DNA of 64,000 bases from Lineus longissimus (lineage: Eukaryota; Nemertea; Pilidiophora; Heteronemertea; Lineidae): contig NC_088317.1 of the NCBI RefSeq assembly GCF_910592395.1, positions 13,514,001 to 13,578,000 on the forward strand, in the 5' to 3' direction. Below are positions 25,400 through 38,446 of the stretch, in pieces. The notes under the pieces are model-generated. The model was not told the DNA's origin. It was given only the letters and a program-made list of their open reading frames with translations, and made no database searches. Both the position numbers and the translations under genes were made by a program. Within the stretch, counting starts at the first letter, position 1. Every line of letters starts with the position of its first letter.

Positions 25400-26270
25400 A
25401 GGCATTGCAAGACTGCTTGAAATTTTAAGAAAGACAGCTTGTAACAATTTGATTTATCATTAAATTCGCCTTTAAAGCATTGGCTTCCGTCTGAATTTCC
25501 GTCTCTACCCTGTATTTAAGAGTAAACGTCCTCCTTATGCGAGTATTTTGAAGACGATCGTTTACTCGCGAATGGGCAGAGTCAGAAGTCCATATCAGGT
25601 ATCTGCTCCAATACACACTTGTAAACCTCAAACCAGGATAGTTCAGAAGGTATGCCCTCCCCCACAATCGCTGCTGTTACGAAGTTAAGCAACTTTCGGC
25701 TAACGATTTGGTTATCAAAACTCTTCTCTAAATTACCCTATCCCCATCAATGACAAAACGTAAAATTACCCCATCCCCACCAAAGTCAAAACGTTAAGTC
25801 AAGATATGTATGGCCTTATAATTAGAATACACAGCATAAGAAAAATTTCACATTGGGAATGCCTTTTTTAAATATTCATCCATAATTTAGGTCCTAATGA
25901 TAACACCATTGCAGTAAAAAGGAAGATTTATCTTCAAAACGCACACCTTTTGAATAGAATTTGACGTTCAAATGTACATCCCCTACTGCGGTGAAAGCCT
26001 GCTGTTAAGTTCTACAAAATAGCTTTGACTTTGACATATACTCCATTGCCACTTCTTTGCAGCTGGATTGAAATTAGATGACAACATGTTGGAAGGGTTA
26101 TGGTTACAGTTAAACGGCAAACCCTTTAAATAACAAATGCAACTGTACACCTTGTCGGAAAAGCGATATACATACTGTATAAGTTGTGCGGGATTCACTC
26201 AGGTTTCAATTTCGATTTCTTCCTATCAAATTTCACACTGCCTCTCCTAGCCTTTATTTAATAATCCTAT
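25400..26270. other. upstream of the vWA gene, promoter not identified
   Basis: The start region of the vWA gene should lie here. I see no clear TATA box or GC-rich promoter, and no other gene. Confidence 0.4.
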
Positions 26271-26279
26271 GAGTATATA

Positions 26280-26457
26280 CAGTGGAACCTCTCCTAGCGG
26301 ACACCTCTCTACTAAGGACATCTTCTCTACCAAGGACTCTGCATATGGGCCCAAATTGGTCATTTCCATTAATTTTGACCTCTGTAATCAGGACATCTCT
26401 CAATTAAGGACTTCATGTGTCAGTCCCAAGGGTGTTCTTAACAGAAAGGTTCTACTG
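26280..26457. mobile_element. pogo/Tigger-type MITE
   Basis: Ends CAGTGGAACCTCTC and AGAAAGGTTCTACTG between TA dinucleotides. This end is characteristic of pogo-related elements. The interior repeats ACTAAGGAC / ACCAAGGAC. Confidence 0.7.
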
Positions 26458-26459
26458 TA

Positions 26460-28760
26460 CTCTAGTTTCAGCGATATAAGTCCGCATTAAGTTACTGCCA
26501 AATGGACAAAAAGGCCAAACTGGAACAAGTCTTGATGATCAGACTACTTGTTGTCGGTCGCTCTGCTTTAACATTTTGAATGACGTTTGACTAGGTACAT
26601 AGTATCTCACGTTTCTTGAAAATTCAGAAACCATGAGCGTAGCTAGTAAATGCCCCCCCCCCCCCTTTCCCAGAAGTAACCAAAAAATGTGTTTTTGATT
26701 ATGATTAGGCCAAAATATTTCGAAAGTGCCATGTTGCCACCCCAACCTCCCACGACTAAAAAGCTAGCTATGTCGCTGGAAACGTTCTGAGATTGGTGAC
26801 ACATGCCAATTACATCAGCACAACCCACCAAACATTGTCTAAAGAGCCAATAGTCAGCAAACTTTGAAAACACCCGCAAAACACCGAAACATTCGTAGGT
26901 GCGCACTGTGCGCAAAATGGTGCACCATGTGTAAAATTGATCAGGTTACGCATGCACAGCGGCAGGAAATCATGATGATTTAAAAGAATTGATTGGTTGT
27001 TGGAAGTCAGTGGTGAGATCGGAGTGAATTTTTGGCTTGATCTCGGGTCCATGAATCCCATCGCTGCATAAGGTAAAAGGGTGTATTGATATCCTGCATA
27101 GATAATTACTAAGGATCTCGATCTATAAGTCCGTCGATCCGGATATTTCCGGGGAAAATTCAAGTTTTTAAATAAATCATGTAATGTCCTTTGCCAGCCA
27201 CCGAAGGAACAAGAGTATAGTTTGTTCTGAACTTTTCTTCTGGTTGCAGTCGGAGTCACTAGGTCCATAAACCCAATAGTGATGCCTGACCGTAGCGACG
27301 CAGAAAACCTAGTACCGACCTTCACATATTTCGTAGCAAGATCTTGAAGCAAATGTTTCGATCAGTGATGCCCCCCCCCCCGTACCCTTTTTGCAAATAT
27401 TTCGCCCCCAACTTTATATACATGTAATAGAAATTACATGTACACACACAAAAAACATTTTATGCCCCGCAACGAAAGTACCATTTGTGCTAACTACCCC
27501 CCCCCCCCTCTCTCTCGGGGTGGTGCGAGGCAAAAGCACCGCCCCATCTCGGAGTCCCTTGGTTAGCCGAGTGATGACTGATGTGGCCCGGGGTGGCCTC
27601 AGACAAGGTCCTCTTGGGTGTCATGGCTATATCCTTCGCTGCTGCCTTGGTTACCATGCTATGCTTGCCGCCCCTCCGATTGAGAGATAGGGAACCAGTG
27701 TCCTTCTTGGAGGTCACTGCGCCCCTATTGGGGAAAGAAGGCACCGACCAAGGTTGTGAAAGTACTTGGCTCGAACGTCAAGAGCTGGTGCCCGAAGAGG
27801 TGTTGACCATTGGAGAGTGAAAACTGGCGAGGACTAAGGCTTCATACAATGTTCCGGGGCTCCGACTTCTACCCCTGTTTGCTTATTTATAAGACCGGTA
27901 GTATATGTATCTACCTCTAAACTGGTTGTGGTGCATGTAATTTTCCGGGTCAGAGTGCGGAGAGTTGGGGGTTCGGCGCCATGGCTTGTTTCGTGCTCTT
28001 GCACAGTCATGGTGCTGCATCTTCTTGAAGCTATAGTTGTTTGGGGTCACGGCAAAAGGTGTTGCATCCCTGGTGTGGAGTCAAGTGTCCTCGCTCCACG
28101 GTAACTCTCGTGGAGGTTCCCTTGAGGGTGCTACGAGAGCTCTTAGTGCGCACACACATTCACATGTATGACGTCGAGACGAAGAAAGCACGCTGCAGCG
28201 TGGTTGTAACCTGACATTAGCCCAAGTAGTTCCGTGCCTTGAACGGCCGTCCTTGTGTGTTGCATCCTATGACCGAAGCCACCAAGGGGTCCACCAAAAA
28301 CTGTTTTTAATGACGATAAAAGGCGAAAAGTACAAAGAGAAAATATGAAAAACAACCAAATGAAATAGAAATGCGACGGAGACATAGTGTAACAATTTAT
28401 GATACTGTGAGAGATCCTGACCAACCCACCATTCCACAAAGAATCAGCAGGTCAACTTTACGAGAAATCAAGACAACAGTTCAAGTCTACATCTATATTT
28501 ACCAGCTTAAACAAATATATATACAAAAATCCATTCTGTTTTTGTTTGTGTTTCATTATATTCACGTCATTATCCCTTCATCTTGGACGTCCTGGCTCCG
28601 ATTTTCGGTCGGACCACTGTAAAAGTATACTCTTATACTGCAGTCCCTTTTGGAAAATGGATTTACTGTTGTCCCTTTAAGAGCGCATAACATGCTGTTC
28701 GTCTCTTTCTCGGTTATGCCTTGAATGACATACATGCATACTCTAGACTCATCGTTCTAA
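26460..28760. other. intergenic, no supported gene
   Basis: ORFs at 26810-27352 (minus) and 27391-27820 (plus) show no domain and overlap poly-C tracts (26647, 27371, 27500). No splice-bounded exon pattern found. Possibly old repeats. Confidence 0.45.
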
Positions 28761-28814
28761 CACCGATTCAGTATCCTGAGCGTGACCGCCTCAGGCACAA
28801 TGCACATTGAACAG

Positions 28815-29180
28815 GCCAAGGCCCCTTCATACCTGATTGACTCAGGGCCTATCTGCCTGTCATTCTGAACCCTGGCTGTGAAATTGACATAAACAACGCT
28901 AAGGGCAGGACATGATGACATGACCATCAGAAATGTTAGACAACTTAGTGTCGCCCCCCCCCCCCCCGGTCTGTTCAATGTGCATTGTGCTTGGGGCGGC
29001 CATGCCCCGAGGTAATGAACCGGTGTCAAGGCCCCCTCATACCTGATTGGCTCAGGGCCTATCTGCCTGTCATTTTGAAACCTTACTGTGAAATCAACAC
29101 AAACAACACCAAGGGCAGGACATGATGACATGACCATCAGAAATGTTAGACAACTTATTGTCGCCCCCCCCCCCCCTCCC
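28815..29180. repeat. two tandem copies of a ~160-bp unit ending in poly-C
   Basis: Copies at about 28815-28970 and 29026-29180 share CAAGGCCCC(T/C)TCATACCTGATTG, CAGGGCCTATCTGCCTGTCA and CAGAAATGTTAGACAACTTA, and both end in TGTCG followed by 14-15 C. Confidence 0.7.
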
Positions 29181-29576
29181 ATTGGCTATGTTGAATGGCA
29201 TCGAACGACAAAAGGCATTATATCTATGGGGTCTTGGCTTGCATATTCTAAAATGGTGTTAGAGCATACAAAGTAACAGTGTAGTGTATTAGGCAATGGT
29301 GCAATCAATATCTCATTAGACAGACTACAGGTTTTCATCCAAAAGCTATGTCCCCTCAAAAAACAAAGGTCCAACAACTGTTTAAAACAATGAATTTAAT
29401 GGCATGAACATCACATGCATGTCTGGAGTTACACCTTTAACAGTCTAATGAGTTCTTATCTCAAGATCGGAGACAATTTCCTTCGGTGAAATACCAAAAA
29501 TTAAACGGCCAGGGGCCATTGTGCCCACCGTATAGATATTTCGTGGTTAGGAATTCACCTTGGTTAAGAAACATGC

Positions 29577-30237
29577 TACATGTATAGTATATAGGCCAAA
29601 CCAAAGTCGGTGTGACATGTGATGTATCTTTGCTTGGAGTACCTACCACGCACAAAAAAATGATCGAAAACAAGTAACTAATAAGCAAGATATTGCACTT
29701 TTTACCTTTTTTAGTTTTGGCCTCCTGGTGGCCAAGTTGAGAATCAGAACTGATCAAAATTCTGTGTGAGAGATTGCATGTGATAGGGAGTCATTAGTAC
29801 CAAATTTCAAGTTCATAGCTTTAGCGGTTAAGAAACGTGCCATAGTTACACTCAAATGACCAATTTACACCCTTTGACCTCTGTGACCTTGAAAATTAGG
29901 TCAAATCAAAAACCTTTATGATATGTGATGTATCCTTGTTAGGACAACCTCCATAAACATTTTATCAAAAACGAGTCAATCTTAGGAGAGCTCAATCACA
30001 CTTTTTAGGTTTCACTTTTGGCCCCCTGGTGGCCAAGTCAAGAATCAAATCCGACTGAAATTCACTGTCAGAGGTCACCCGACCTGGGGGGGGGGGGGGG
30101 GGAGTCCTGTGTTAAAAGTTTCAAGTTCATAGCTCTAGCAGTAAAGAAACGTGCCACTGTTTTTGAAACAGGATACAGATGACGACGATGGACACAGCGG
30201 TGTTGTATAAAAACCCCTACGGTGAGCCAAAAAACCA
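29577..30237. repeat. repeat cluster of ~300-bp units, short version
   Basis: Begins ACATGTATAGTATATAGG and ends CCCCTACGGTGAGCCAAAAA like the cluster at 32250-33833, with two internal units. Each unit contains TTTTGGCC(C/T)CCTGGTGGCC and TGACCTCTGTGACCTTGA. Confidence 0.75.
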
Positions 30238-30479
30238 ACACCTCTTAACACGTACTAAGAAGAGTGAAGAATGAACATCCTCTGGTATACAATACAAGAA
30301 ACAAGTATCACAATTGCTATTTCGTATTTGTACTGGAGTTTTTACCCAATGACAGTTAGGGTTCAAGGGCAGTGGGAAACTACCTCTTTCACAAAGGTAG
30401 GCTCACCGGCAAACAATTTTGAAAGAATGACAGGCACTTTTGGCAATAGAGACCGCCCTCTGCACGTGGCATTTTAAAA

Positions 30480-31440
30480 AAAACAAAAACAGCGTTCAGA
30501 CTGTGTGAGACACCTGATATCCCTTGTCGTCAATATGCAAAGAAGCTCTCAGGCAATAGGCCTACATAATCCATCAGACAGAGTGAAGATGGCTACTTAT
30601 TTCGAGTTTCTTAATCCCTTTTTAATGCCAAGTTAGTAATTCATGGGTGAGGCCTAAGTCAGTAATTAGTAATTGACATTTAAGAGCTTACTTTCAACCA
30701 CAAACTAAAACCGACCCTGCAGAGTATTCATTGGTGTCTTAGAAAAATCTCCACTAGAATTGTGAATACAGTAAGCTTTTCACATCTGCATATGACATCA
30801 AACAAGGACGGTGCTACCTTCAGAGCAGTGGAAGAGTCTCCATTACCTTTCTTGGGATAAAATCATTTGTAGCCAAAACAGAGCAATTTACATGTCACAA
30901 CTGACCTCACACCGGCTTCCATTCTTTAGCAGTTCCTTACATCCCTCCCTCTTCCATCACATCGCCCAACAGCGCCCACCCTGGTTTTGAGGAATTGCAA
31001 TAGCAACTCCACTTTTGAGGTAGAATCTCACGGAAATGCGTAGCAATGTTAAATTATTATGTTTTGATAACATGAACACTGAAGTGTTGACTGATCACGG
31101 TGTTTCATCGGAACATCTTTTGTCCAGATACACTATTAAAGGCCTACGCCATTCATTAAATTTGTAATTGAACTTGAAAATTTTCAATTTAATAAACGAA
31201 GTGGCTATGTACACAGCAGACTGCTGTGTACACAGGAACAAGTTGGTTGCATGCACAGCAGAGGCGAGTTAACATAACCCCGTCATCAATGATGTCAGCT
31301 GGATAAAAAATGGCGGTGGCAGTGGCGGTGGAAGAACTACCCGCTTCCCTTCTCTGACCCCATTCTACAACCTTCTAACCCTGAGTCTGCGCCTGACAAC
31401 CAATCATCCACGAATAGATTGTCCTTCAACTCATCCACTA
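30480..31440. other. intergenic, no gene seen
   Basis: No ORF or splice-bounded exon pattern on either strand. A short imperfect CAGCAG / GTACACAG palindrome near 31205-31250. Confidence 0.5.
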
Positions 31441-31647
31441 CTACTGAGGGAGGGTATGACTCGAGATGATGTTTGATTGTAGCATTCGGTAGGAGGGACT
31501 GGACCTATTCCCAAAGGGAACTCTCAAAAATCTCATGACTCTGGTTTTTCCCTCCAATTCCCAAAGGAAACGATGGGCGTCCTGACATTCTCTCTGTACA
31601 CCAATGTTCAAGAAAGCCTTAGTGACATCTGCAGTCAATGCAATTGG

Positions 31648-32028
31648 TCATCTACAGAATCGGATCAGGATTTCAACAAGACTGGGAATCAAACAGGGGC
31701 TAGTTTCAAGGCAATCATTGAGAGATATGCCGTTATGACCAGCCGCCGAGGCATCGAAAACCGGTCTCACTTTTGTGGTGAGACTACTTTCTCGAACAAC
31801 AGGTCTGTGAGGCAGATAGAATGTGGGATAAGGAACAGCCAACACATTGTCTGGGATCTCCTCTATGAATCCACTAGCCTCATACTCCCTGAAGACATTA
31901 TCATACCTCTCATGCAAGACCGGATCCTTATCAAGACGACGTATCAGGCTACTCAAACGCTTCCTTGCTAGACTTGCATTATGTAACAGCTTCTTCTTCG
32001 CAACCTCCGATTTCCTTTGCAACGCCAC
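31648..32028 (-). pseudogene. BEL/Pao reverse transcriptase fragment
   Basis: A 126-codon frame with conserved RT text (RPVFDASAAGHNGISLNDCL, PSLVEILIRF). The following piece with TADVTKAFL (31441-31638) lies in another frame, so a frameshift separates them. Upstream text in a third frame (31968-32245) has LRNFWDFESIGI, also typical of BEL Pol. Confidence 0.75.
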
Positions 32029-32249
32029 CTCATATCGACCTTCGGACCTCTCGACCTTTTCTGAAAATTGCTGAAAGACTGAGTCAAACTTTGGGTTAGA
32101 AACCTCAGAATCAGGGGGAAGGGTGCGATACCAATCGACTCAAAATCCCAAAAGTTTCGAAGCACAGACTCTGGCACGTTCTCTAAACACAAGAGCTGAG
32201 GGGACACTGTTACTAAACTAGGTGACTGGCATGACGACTCAGTCCAATT

Positions 32250-33833
32250 GTACATGTATAGTATATAGGTCAAACCAAAGTCGGTATGACATGTGATGTA
32301 TCGTTGCTTGGAGTAAGTACCATAAGAATATCATCAAAAACAAGTCACTAATAAACGATATATTGCACTTTTTACCTATTTTAGTTTTGGCCTCCTGGTC
32401 GTCAAGTTGAGAACCAGATCAGATCGAAATTCGGTGTCCGAGGTTACATGACGTAGGGAGTCATTGACGTAGGGAGTCATGTGTACCAAATTTCAAGTCC
32501 ATAGCTTTAGTGGTTAAGAAACCTGCAATAGTTACACTCAAACGACCAATTTACGCCATTTGACCTCTGTGACCTTGAAAAGCAGGTCAAATCAAAAACT
32601 CATATGATATGTGATGTATCCTTGCTAGGAAAACCTACCATAAAAATGTTATTGAAAACGAATCACTAATAAGCGAGATATCACACTTTCTAGGTTTTCA
32701 CTTTTGGCCCCCTGGTGGCGAAGTTGAGAATCAGACCGGACTGAAATTCAGGGTCAGAGGCCAGCTGACCTAGGGGGTCCTTTGTACAAAGTCTCAAGTT
32801 CATAGCTTTATTGTTAAGAAACGTGCCACAGTTACGCTCAAATGGCCAATTTACGCCATTTGACCTCTGTGACCTTGACAAGTACGTCAAATCAAAACCC
32901 GTATTATATGTGATGTATCCATGCTAAGAGTATCTACCATAAATTTTTTACCAAAAACTAATCAGTAATAAGCGAGATATGGCACTATTCAAATTTTTGG
33001 TTTTGGTCCCCTGGTGGCCAAGATAAGTATCAGACCGGACCGAAAATCAGTGTCACAGGTCATCTGACCTAGGGGGTCATGTGTACGAAGTTTAAAGTTC
33101 ATAGCTTTAGCGGTTAAGAAACGTGCCATAGTTACACACAAACGACCAATTCACACCAATTGACCTCTGTGACCTTGAAAATAAGGTCAAATCAAAAACC
33201 CGTAAAATATGGGATGTATCCTTGCTCTGAGTACCTACCATAAAAATAAAATTGAAAACAAGTCACTATTAAGTGTGACATTGCACTTTTTACTTTTTTT
33301 AGTTTTGGCCCCCTGGTGGCCAAGTCGATAATCAGATCAGACCGAAATTCGGTGTCAGAGGTTATATGATGCAGGGAGTCACGTGTACCAAATTTCAAGT
33401 TCATAGCTTTATTGGTAAAGAAACGTGCCACAGTTACGCTCAAATGGCCAATTTACGCCATTTGACCTCTGTGACCTTGACAAGTACGTCAAATCAAAAA
33501 CCCGTATCATATATGATGTATCCTTGCTAAGAGTATCTACCATAAAATTTTTACCAAAAACTAATCAGTAATAAGTGAGATATCACACTATTTATGTTTT
33601 CAGTTTTGGCCCCCTAGTGGCCAAGTCAAGAATCAGACCGGACCGAAATTCAGTGTCAAAGGTCATCTGACCTAGGGGGTCATGCAAGCAAAGTTTTGAG
33701 TCCATAGCCCTAGCGGTTAAGAAACGTGCCACTGTTTTAGAAATAGGATACGACGGACGACAACGGGCGACGACGACGGACGACGACGACGGACACTGCG
33801 GTGTTGTATAGACTCCCCTACGGTGAGCCAAAA
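32250..33833. repeat. repeat cluster of five ~300-320-bp units
   Basis: Starts ACATGTATAGTATATAGG, ends CCCCTACGGTGAGCCAAAAA. The motif TTTTGGCCCCCTGGTGGCC recurs near 32385, 32703, 33003, 33305 and 33605. Each unit has the sense/antisense hexamer pair TGACCT and AGGTCA. Ends with GACGACGACGGAC repeats. It is inserted in the BEL element. Confidence 0.82.
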
Positions 33834-34599
33834 AGCACGGTTGCTACCTCAAATTACGTCCAAAACCCTCGGCGAAGCGCCTCGGGTTTTGGACTGCATT
33901 TTCGGTCTACCCGAGCGGTCTTGATTATACAACCAATGACCGCCAGCTCGGTATTAATTCCTTAATTCTAAAATACCTTGGTACCGTAAAGTCAACTTTT
34001 AAATGGAAAATGCATAAGCCTCGTTCTGAGAGTGGAGTGTTTTGGACACGCAACCAAGTTCCCTCGGGTTGCACTAAAATGTGGAAGCCATGCACACGTC
34101 ACGTCAATGGAATTTCAGCTCACTTCAGAAGTTTGAGGCTCTCAAAACACTGCTTCAAACACAAATCAGCCAAGGAAGCATCAACCACCCTAAGTTTTTT
34201 AATGAGCACTACACATATTTGCCGAGAAAAACGCTCCAAATAGCCCATTTGCGCGGATTTTAGCATCAATTGAGCGAGCCAATGCGGACTTCCTATGCGC
34301 GCTGTACAAAATGTACATGTCTCATTTTCTGTAACGTTGCCGTAACATAATGTAAACAACGGCGATACCGGCGCTCCGGGCCGGCGATGGATGGAATTCG
34401 CCAAATTAGCACATATTCAAGTTATTTTCGTGGCCTGTCTTTTTAAGTTTGAGGTATTTTATAATAGAAATTGAAGGTCCTCCGCCTCGGGTTCAATTCC
34501 TTAACCCTAACTCTTGCTGTTTACTAGTTGTATTCATCTTAGATGAAGTTACTATATGCAAAACGCCTGAGAAGAAGAAACTTCTCCTTCGTTACCATG

Positions 34600-35018
34600 G
34601 TTACCAACTTTGGGTTTACCGCTACTTTTGCCACTTATGGCACTACCACTACCAGTACCACTACCAGGCTTGTTCTCACACAAAATCAGGTGATGGCGAC
34701 CATTACACTTGGAGCACTTGGCACCAAATTGTTCGCTACATGCGAGCTGCTATCAAGACACCGAAAACACAATCTTGCAGACAGTACACGTTTATGGCGG
34801 CCTTCCGGAGAAAGTTTCATAACCTCCCAGCATTTCCCTGAAGCATGAGGTTTGCTACAGAACCCACAGTTCTTGGTATCACTAGAACTAGTCTGCAATG
34901 CTGATGCAGTAGCAACAGACCTTTCTTCAGGAAAAGTTTGTCCTGGTGTACTGACATTGCCAGAACCACCACTACCCAGGGCGAGCACCTTGAAAGTCTC
35001 TGATCGTTCTCGGCACAT
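34600..35018 (-). pseudogene. BEL/Pao Gag fragment with zinc knuckles
   Basis: Reads SSSDTKNCGFCSKPHASGKC and LSARLCFRCLDSSSHVAN, then in a shifted frame CSKCNGRHHLILCENK. Such Cys/His groups mark the Gag end of BEL elements. Frame shifts near 34700. Confidence 0.65.
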
Positions 35019-35599
35019 TATTTCCTTCCGTAGAAATTCAAGAAGAAACTCTAAGTCAGCTTCCTTTCCATCACCATCAGGAGCCCATTCAAATCGGATG
35101 TCAGTTGGAAGTAGTGACAGAATCCAGTGGCGTCATGAAGAACCCATACTCCTGTCCTCGTATGCCCAAAGACTCAAACTACGCATATTCTCGTGCTGTT
35201 TTTATGCTGATTCCGCCCAGATTCCGCAGAATCCGCTAAATTGCCATGGCCCCAATAGCCTCCTCTACAACCACTATCACAGCCGAAATATCAACATCGG
35301 CGTCTGCAGTGTCTTTACGCACATTGCTACATGCATCGTCCAATGCATTTGCTGCACGGGTCAGCCAACTTCGTGCCGACGCTCGCGATTTCAATTCTTC
35401 GTTCGCCTGAGGCATCTTTGGTTTTTTACGCCCCTACTTGTTCGGAAGATTCCCGGGTTTCGGCACCAAAATATCGAGGATGATCTGTGGTCTCAACATT
35501 CAGGGCGTAAAAAGACGCCGAGCAAAGCCAAACGAACAACGAAATCGGGTAAAAATTAGCATACGATTTATTACATAATAAAAAAGCACCATCTATTGG

Positions 35600-36260
35600 G
35601 AGAACGTGAAATTACATTAATTGAAAGAAAGATGGCAGCACCTTACGGTGACTTATGGAATTTAAAGGGTAACTCGACCCAGTCTTTGACACACTTCCTC
35701 CAGCAGCTAATGGATTATCCAGCAAATCAATAAATGTTCATAATGAAAAGTAATGTGGACTTTTTTGAAAATGGCCCACTTTTTCGAGCTGCACATGATT
35801 ATATTAAACTTTATCAAGTCATGGTAAAACAAATTTCGTCTCAATAATTACTCTTCATGATAACAGCATCAAACATCAATTAGCACAAGTAGAAATATTA
35901 CACCGGAACTAATAATCATGCTATCACAAACTCTACAAGAAATGGACCCAAGGTAACATGAACACCTGTCCCTCGCTCCTGTGTGCTTTGATGAGATGCT
36001 GAGTCATGATTGTTGCAGGTTTTTAACTCTTTCACCCTCTTCAAGGAAAAGGGAGAGGGCTGCTAAAAACCTGCATGAACTCTTAGCAATGATGTAGAAG
36101 TAGGCTTATACTGTAAAAGTTCATAACCATCAAAACCATAAACCGTGTCGACACAATTAAGCCTGTGAAGGGGCAGCTGTACAAAGGCCTACTTCACCTG
36201 TCATAAGCATGTGTGTAACGCCAGACTGGATCAACTGCTTCACCACAGTACGTTTATAAA
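35600..36260. other. intergenic, no gene seen
   Basis: AT-rich DNA without coding signal on either strand. Confidence 0.5.
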
Positions 36261-36427
36261 GTGTTCCTTAAGCAGGGTGTACACTTGTAAAATATCAGCA
36301 ACATTTTACCAACATTTTTACAACAATTTAGCAACAAGCCCTTCAAGGCCCTGTGTACACTAGCAAGAAATACCAACAAATTAGCAACATTTTTACAACA
36401 TGTTGGTAAATTGTTGCAAACTTTTTA

Positions 36428-36691
36428 GTGGAAACAAACGGAAATAAGTATTTTGGAGGGAAAATGGATGATTTCAAGGAGAGAAGATGTGTTTGGAGTG
36501 CTTCTGCAGCAATTTTAGCTGTCATTGTTGAGAGGCGGAAGAGGCGGCGAAATAAAACAAAGAGAATATGGACCACGCCCTGGATCAAAATGAGGGTGGA
36601 TCATGGGGCATATCACTGCCTGTTAAAGGAGTTGCGGCTGACTGACAAGCCATCATACAAAAACTTCCTGCGAATGGATGAAACTTCTTGA
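36428..36691 (+). pseudogene. Harbinger transposase N-terminal fragment
   Basis: An 87-codon ORF with a basic run (RRKRRRNKTKR) and then WTTPWIKMRVDHGAYHCLL and SYKNFLRMDE, the pattern found at the start of PIF/Harbinger nucleases (W-x-x-P-W, G-x-Y-x-L, F-L-R-M). The catalytic domain is absent, so it is a deletion derivative. Confidence 0.65.
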
Positions 36692-37004
36692 AAAGGTTTC
36701 ACCACCCATTACGAAGCAAGACACTCACTTGAGAGTTGCTACTGTATACCAGCTGCTTGTTCAAGTCACATGACCACAGGTAGATCACATGACGCAAATC
36801 CTATTTCTGATTGGCTGAAGAGTTTGCAATATTTTTACAACATGCAACAAAGAATTGCATTGCATTTAATTTGCAACAATTTTACAACAATTTTACAACA
36901 TGTTGTAAGACGTGTTTTGCTCTGTATGTACACTACGCAACATTTTTGCAACATTTGTTGCAACTGGAAATGTTGTAAAAATGTTGCTAATATTTTACTA
37001 GTGT

Positions 37005-38446
37005 GAGACAAGACCACTAATGAATATTCATAGCCGGTTGGAGGGTCGAGGCCTATCAATTAGACGAGTGCATGTTTTTTACTCTCAAGTACATATTCGG
37101 AGAGGTATTGAAAAAATATTTCCTGTGGCAAGTCTACAGATATAAAGAAATTATTTGATGAAAAAATTAATTTCGAATTTTGCTAATTGGGTAATAGGGG
37201 GCGTGTTTTGAGTTTTTTCTGCCAGTTGGCTGAAAACAGTGGAAATATCAAAGTCTGTCTAATTTGTCGATTATAAAAAAATTTCCGTGGTCAATCACCA
37301 ATTTCCATCGCACCAGTTTCTCGCAAGACTAACCCGTATATCATATCCGAATTTCAGTTTCACTACTTGACGCGTTCTTTGATGCGTCGCGGTCAAACAT
37401 TGACAATTTAACTGCTAAAAGGCTTAAAAAATCAATTGTGGTCTTGTCTCTATTTACACTACATTTTGGGTCAATATAGTGAAAAATTTGAATGTGCTCA
37501 AATCACTCTAATTCATTTAGAATATTGTATTGCTGATGATTTAAGGTCAAAACAAGCTAAAATAATGAGAAAAAAACTTAATTTGACCCAAATAAGAGCT
37601 AGTCAACCTAACCGAGGTCTAAGTTCGGTTTCATTTTTACAAGTCTTGTTGTGTTGCCATTCATTTTGTAATTTCTTTGAAACTACTTAGGCCTTGATTC
37701 TGAAAGTTGTGCCCTAAGCAGCAAAGATATTCCTAAATCACATACTAAATTTTCAGCTCCATAGCTTGCTTATTCTGGCCAGGGCAGGTCTTTGAATTTG
37801 GTGCTGTTGGCTGCAAAATCATGACTTTTTGTCGATTTTGTCCTCTTTCGTCGCTTTGGCACAGTTGTACCACTCTTTGAAATGTCTCTCATTTCTCCAA
37901 AAATGTCCAGATATGACTTTCCTTTGTTGGAGAGTTGTGGGATGTCATCTACATTAGTTTGAAAAAAATCTCAAAATGTTAACCCCTGAAATGTACCTTC
38001 ATTGAGACAAGACCACTAATGAATATTCATAGGTTGGAGGGTCGAGGCCTATCAATTAGACGAGTGCATGTTTTTTACTCTCAAGTACATATTTGGAGAG
38101 GTATTGAAAAAATATTTGCTGTGGCAAGTCTACAGATATAAAGAAATTATTTGATGAAAAAATTTATTTCGAATTTTGCTAATTGGGTAATAGGGGGCGT
38201 GTTTTGAGTTTTTTCTGCCAGTTGGCTGAAAACAGTGGAAATATCAAAGTCTGTCTAATTTGTCGATTATAAAAAAATTTCCGTGGTCAATCACCAATTT
38301 CCATCGCACCAGTTACTCGCAAGACTAACCCGTATATCATATCCGAATTTCAGTTTCACTACTTGACGCGTTCTTTGATGCGTCGCGGTCAAACATTGAC
38401 AATTTAACTGCTAAAAGGCTTAAAAAATCAATTGTGGTCTTGTCTC
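37005..38446. mobile_element. 1.44-kb element with 443-446-bp direct terminal repeats
   Basis: Two direct repeats (37005-37450 and 38004-38446) differing at about six sites flank a 553-bp interior with no recognised gene. The outer flanks are GTGT on both sides (37001-37004, 38447-38450); the inner flanks do not match, so the whole unit inserted as one. This is the form of a small LTR-like (TRIM-type) element, but the ends are GAGAC...GTCTC and no primer site is evident. Confidence 0.65.

Larger units (their letters stand above)
31441..35415 (-). mobile_element. degenerate BEL/Pao LTR retrotransposon, split by a repeat cluster
   Basis: On the minus strand a Gag-like part (35415 to about 34600) is followed after an insertion by a Pol part (about 32245 to 31441). 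Gag begins MPQANEELKSRASARSW and meets an in-frame stop near 35232; the next frame has EFLRKEI and cysteine knuckles (CGFCSKPH and CSKCNGRHH). Pol has RPVFDASAAGHNGISLNDCL and TADVTKAFL, the start of a BEL-type reverse transcriptase, broken before the YxDD region. Stops and frame changes show it is dead. The repeat cluster 32250-33833 separates the two parts. No LTR was identified. Confidence 0.7.

Noticed and set aside
26810-27352. 180-codon minus ORF
   Set aside because: No recognisable domain and no signal of coding composition; treated as chance in repeat-rich DNA.
34852-35559. 235-codon plus-strand ORF
   Set aside because: Antisense shadow of the BEL/Pao Gag region, which shows clear family motifs on the other strand.
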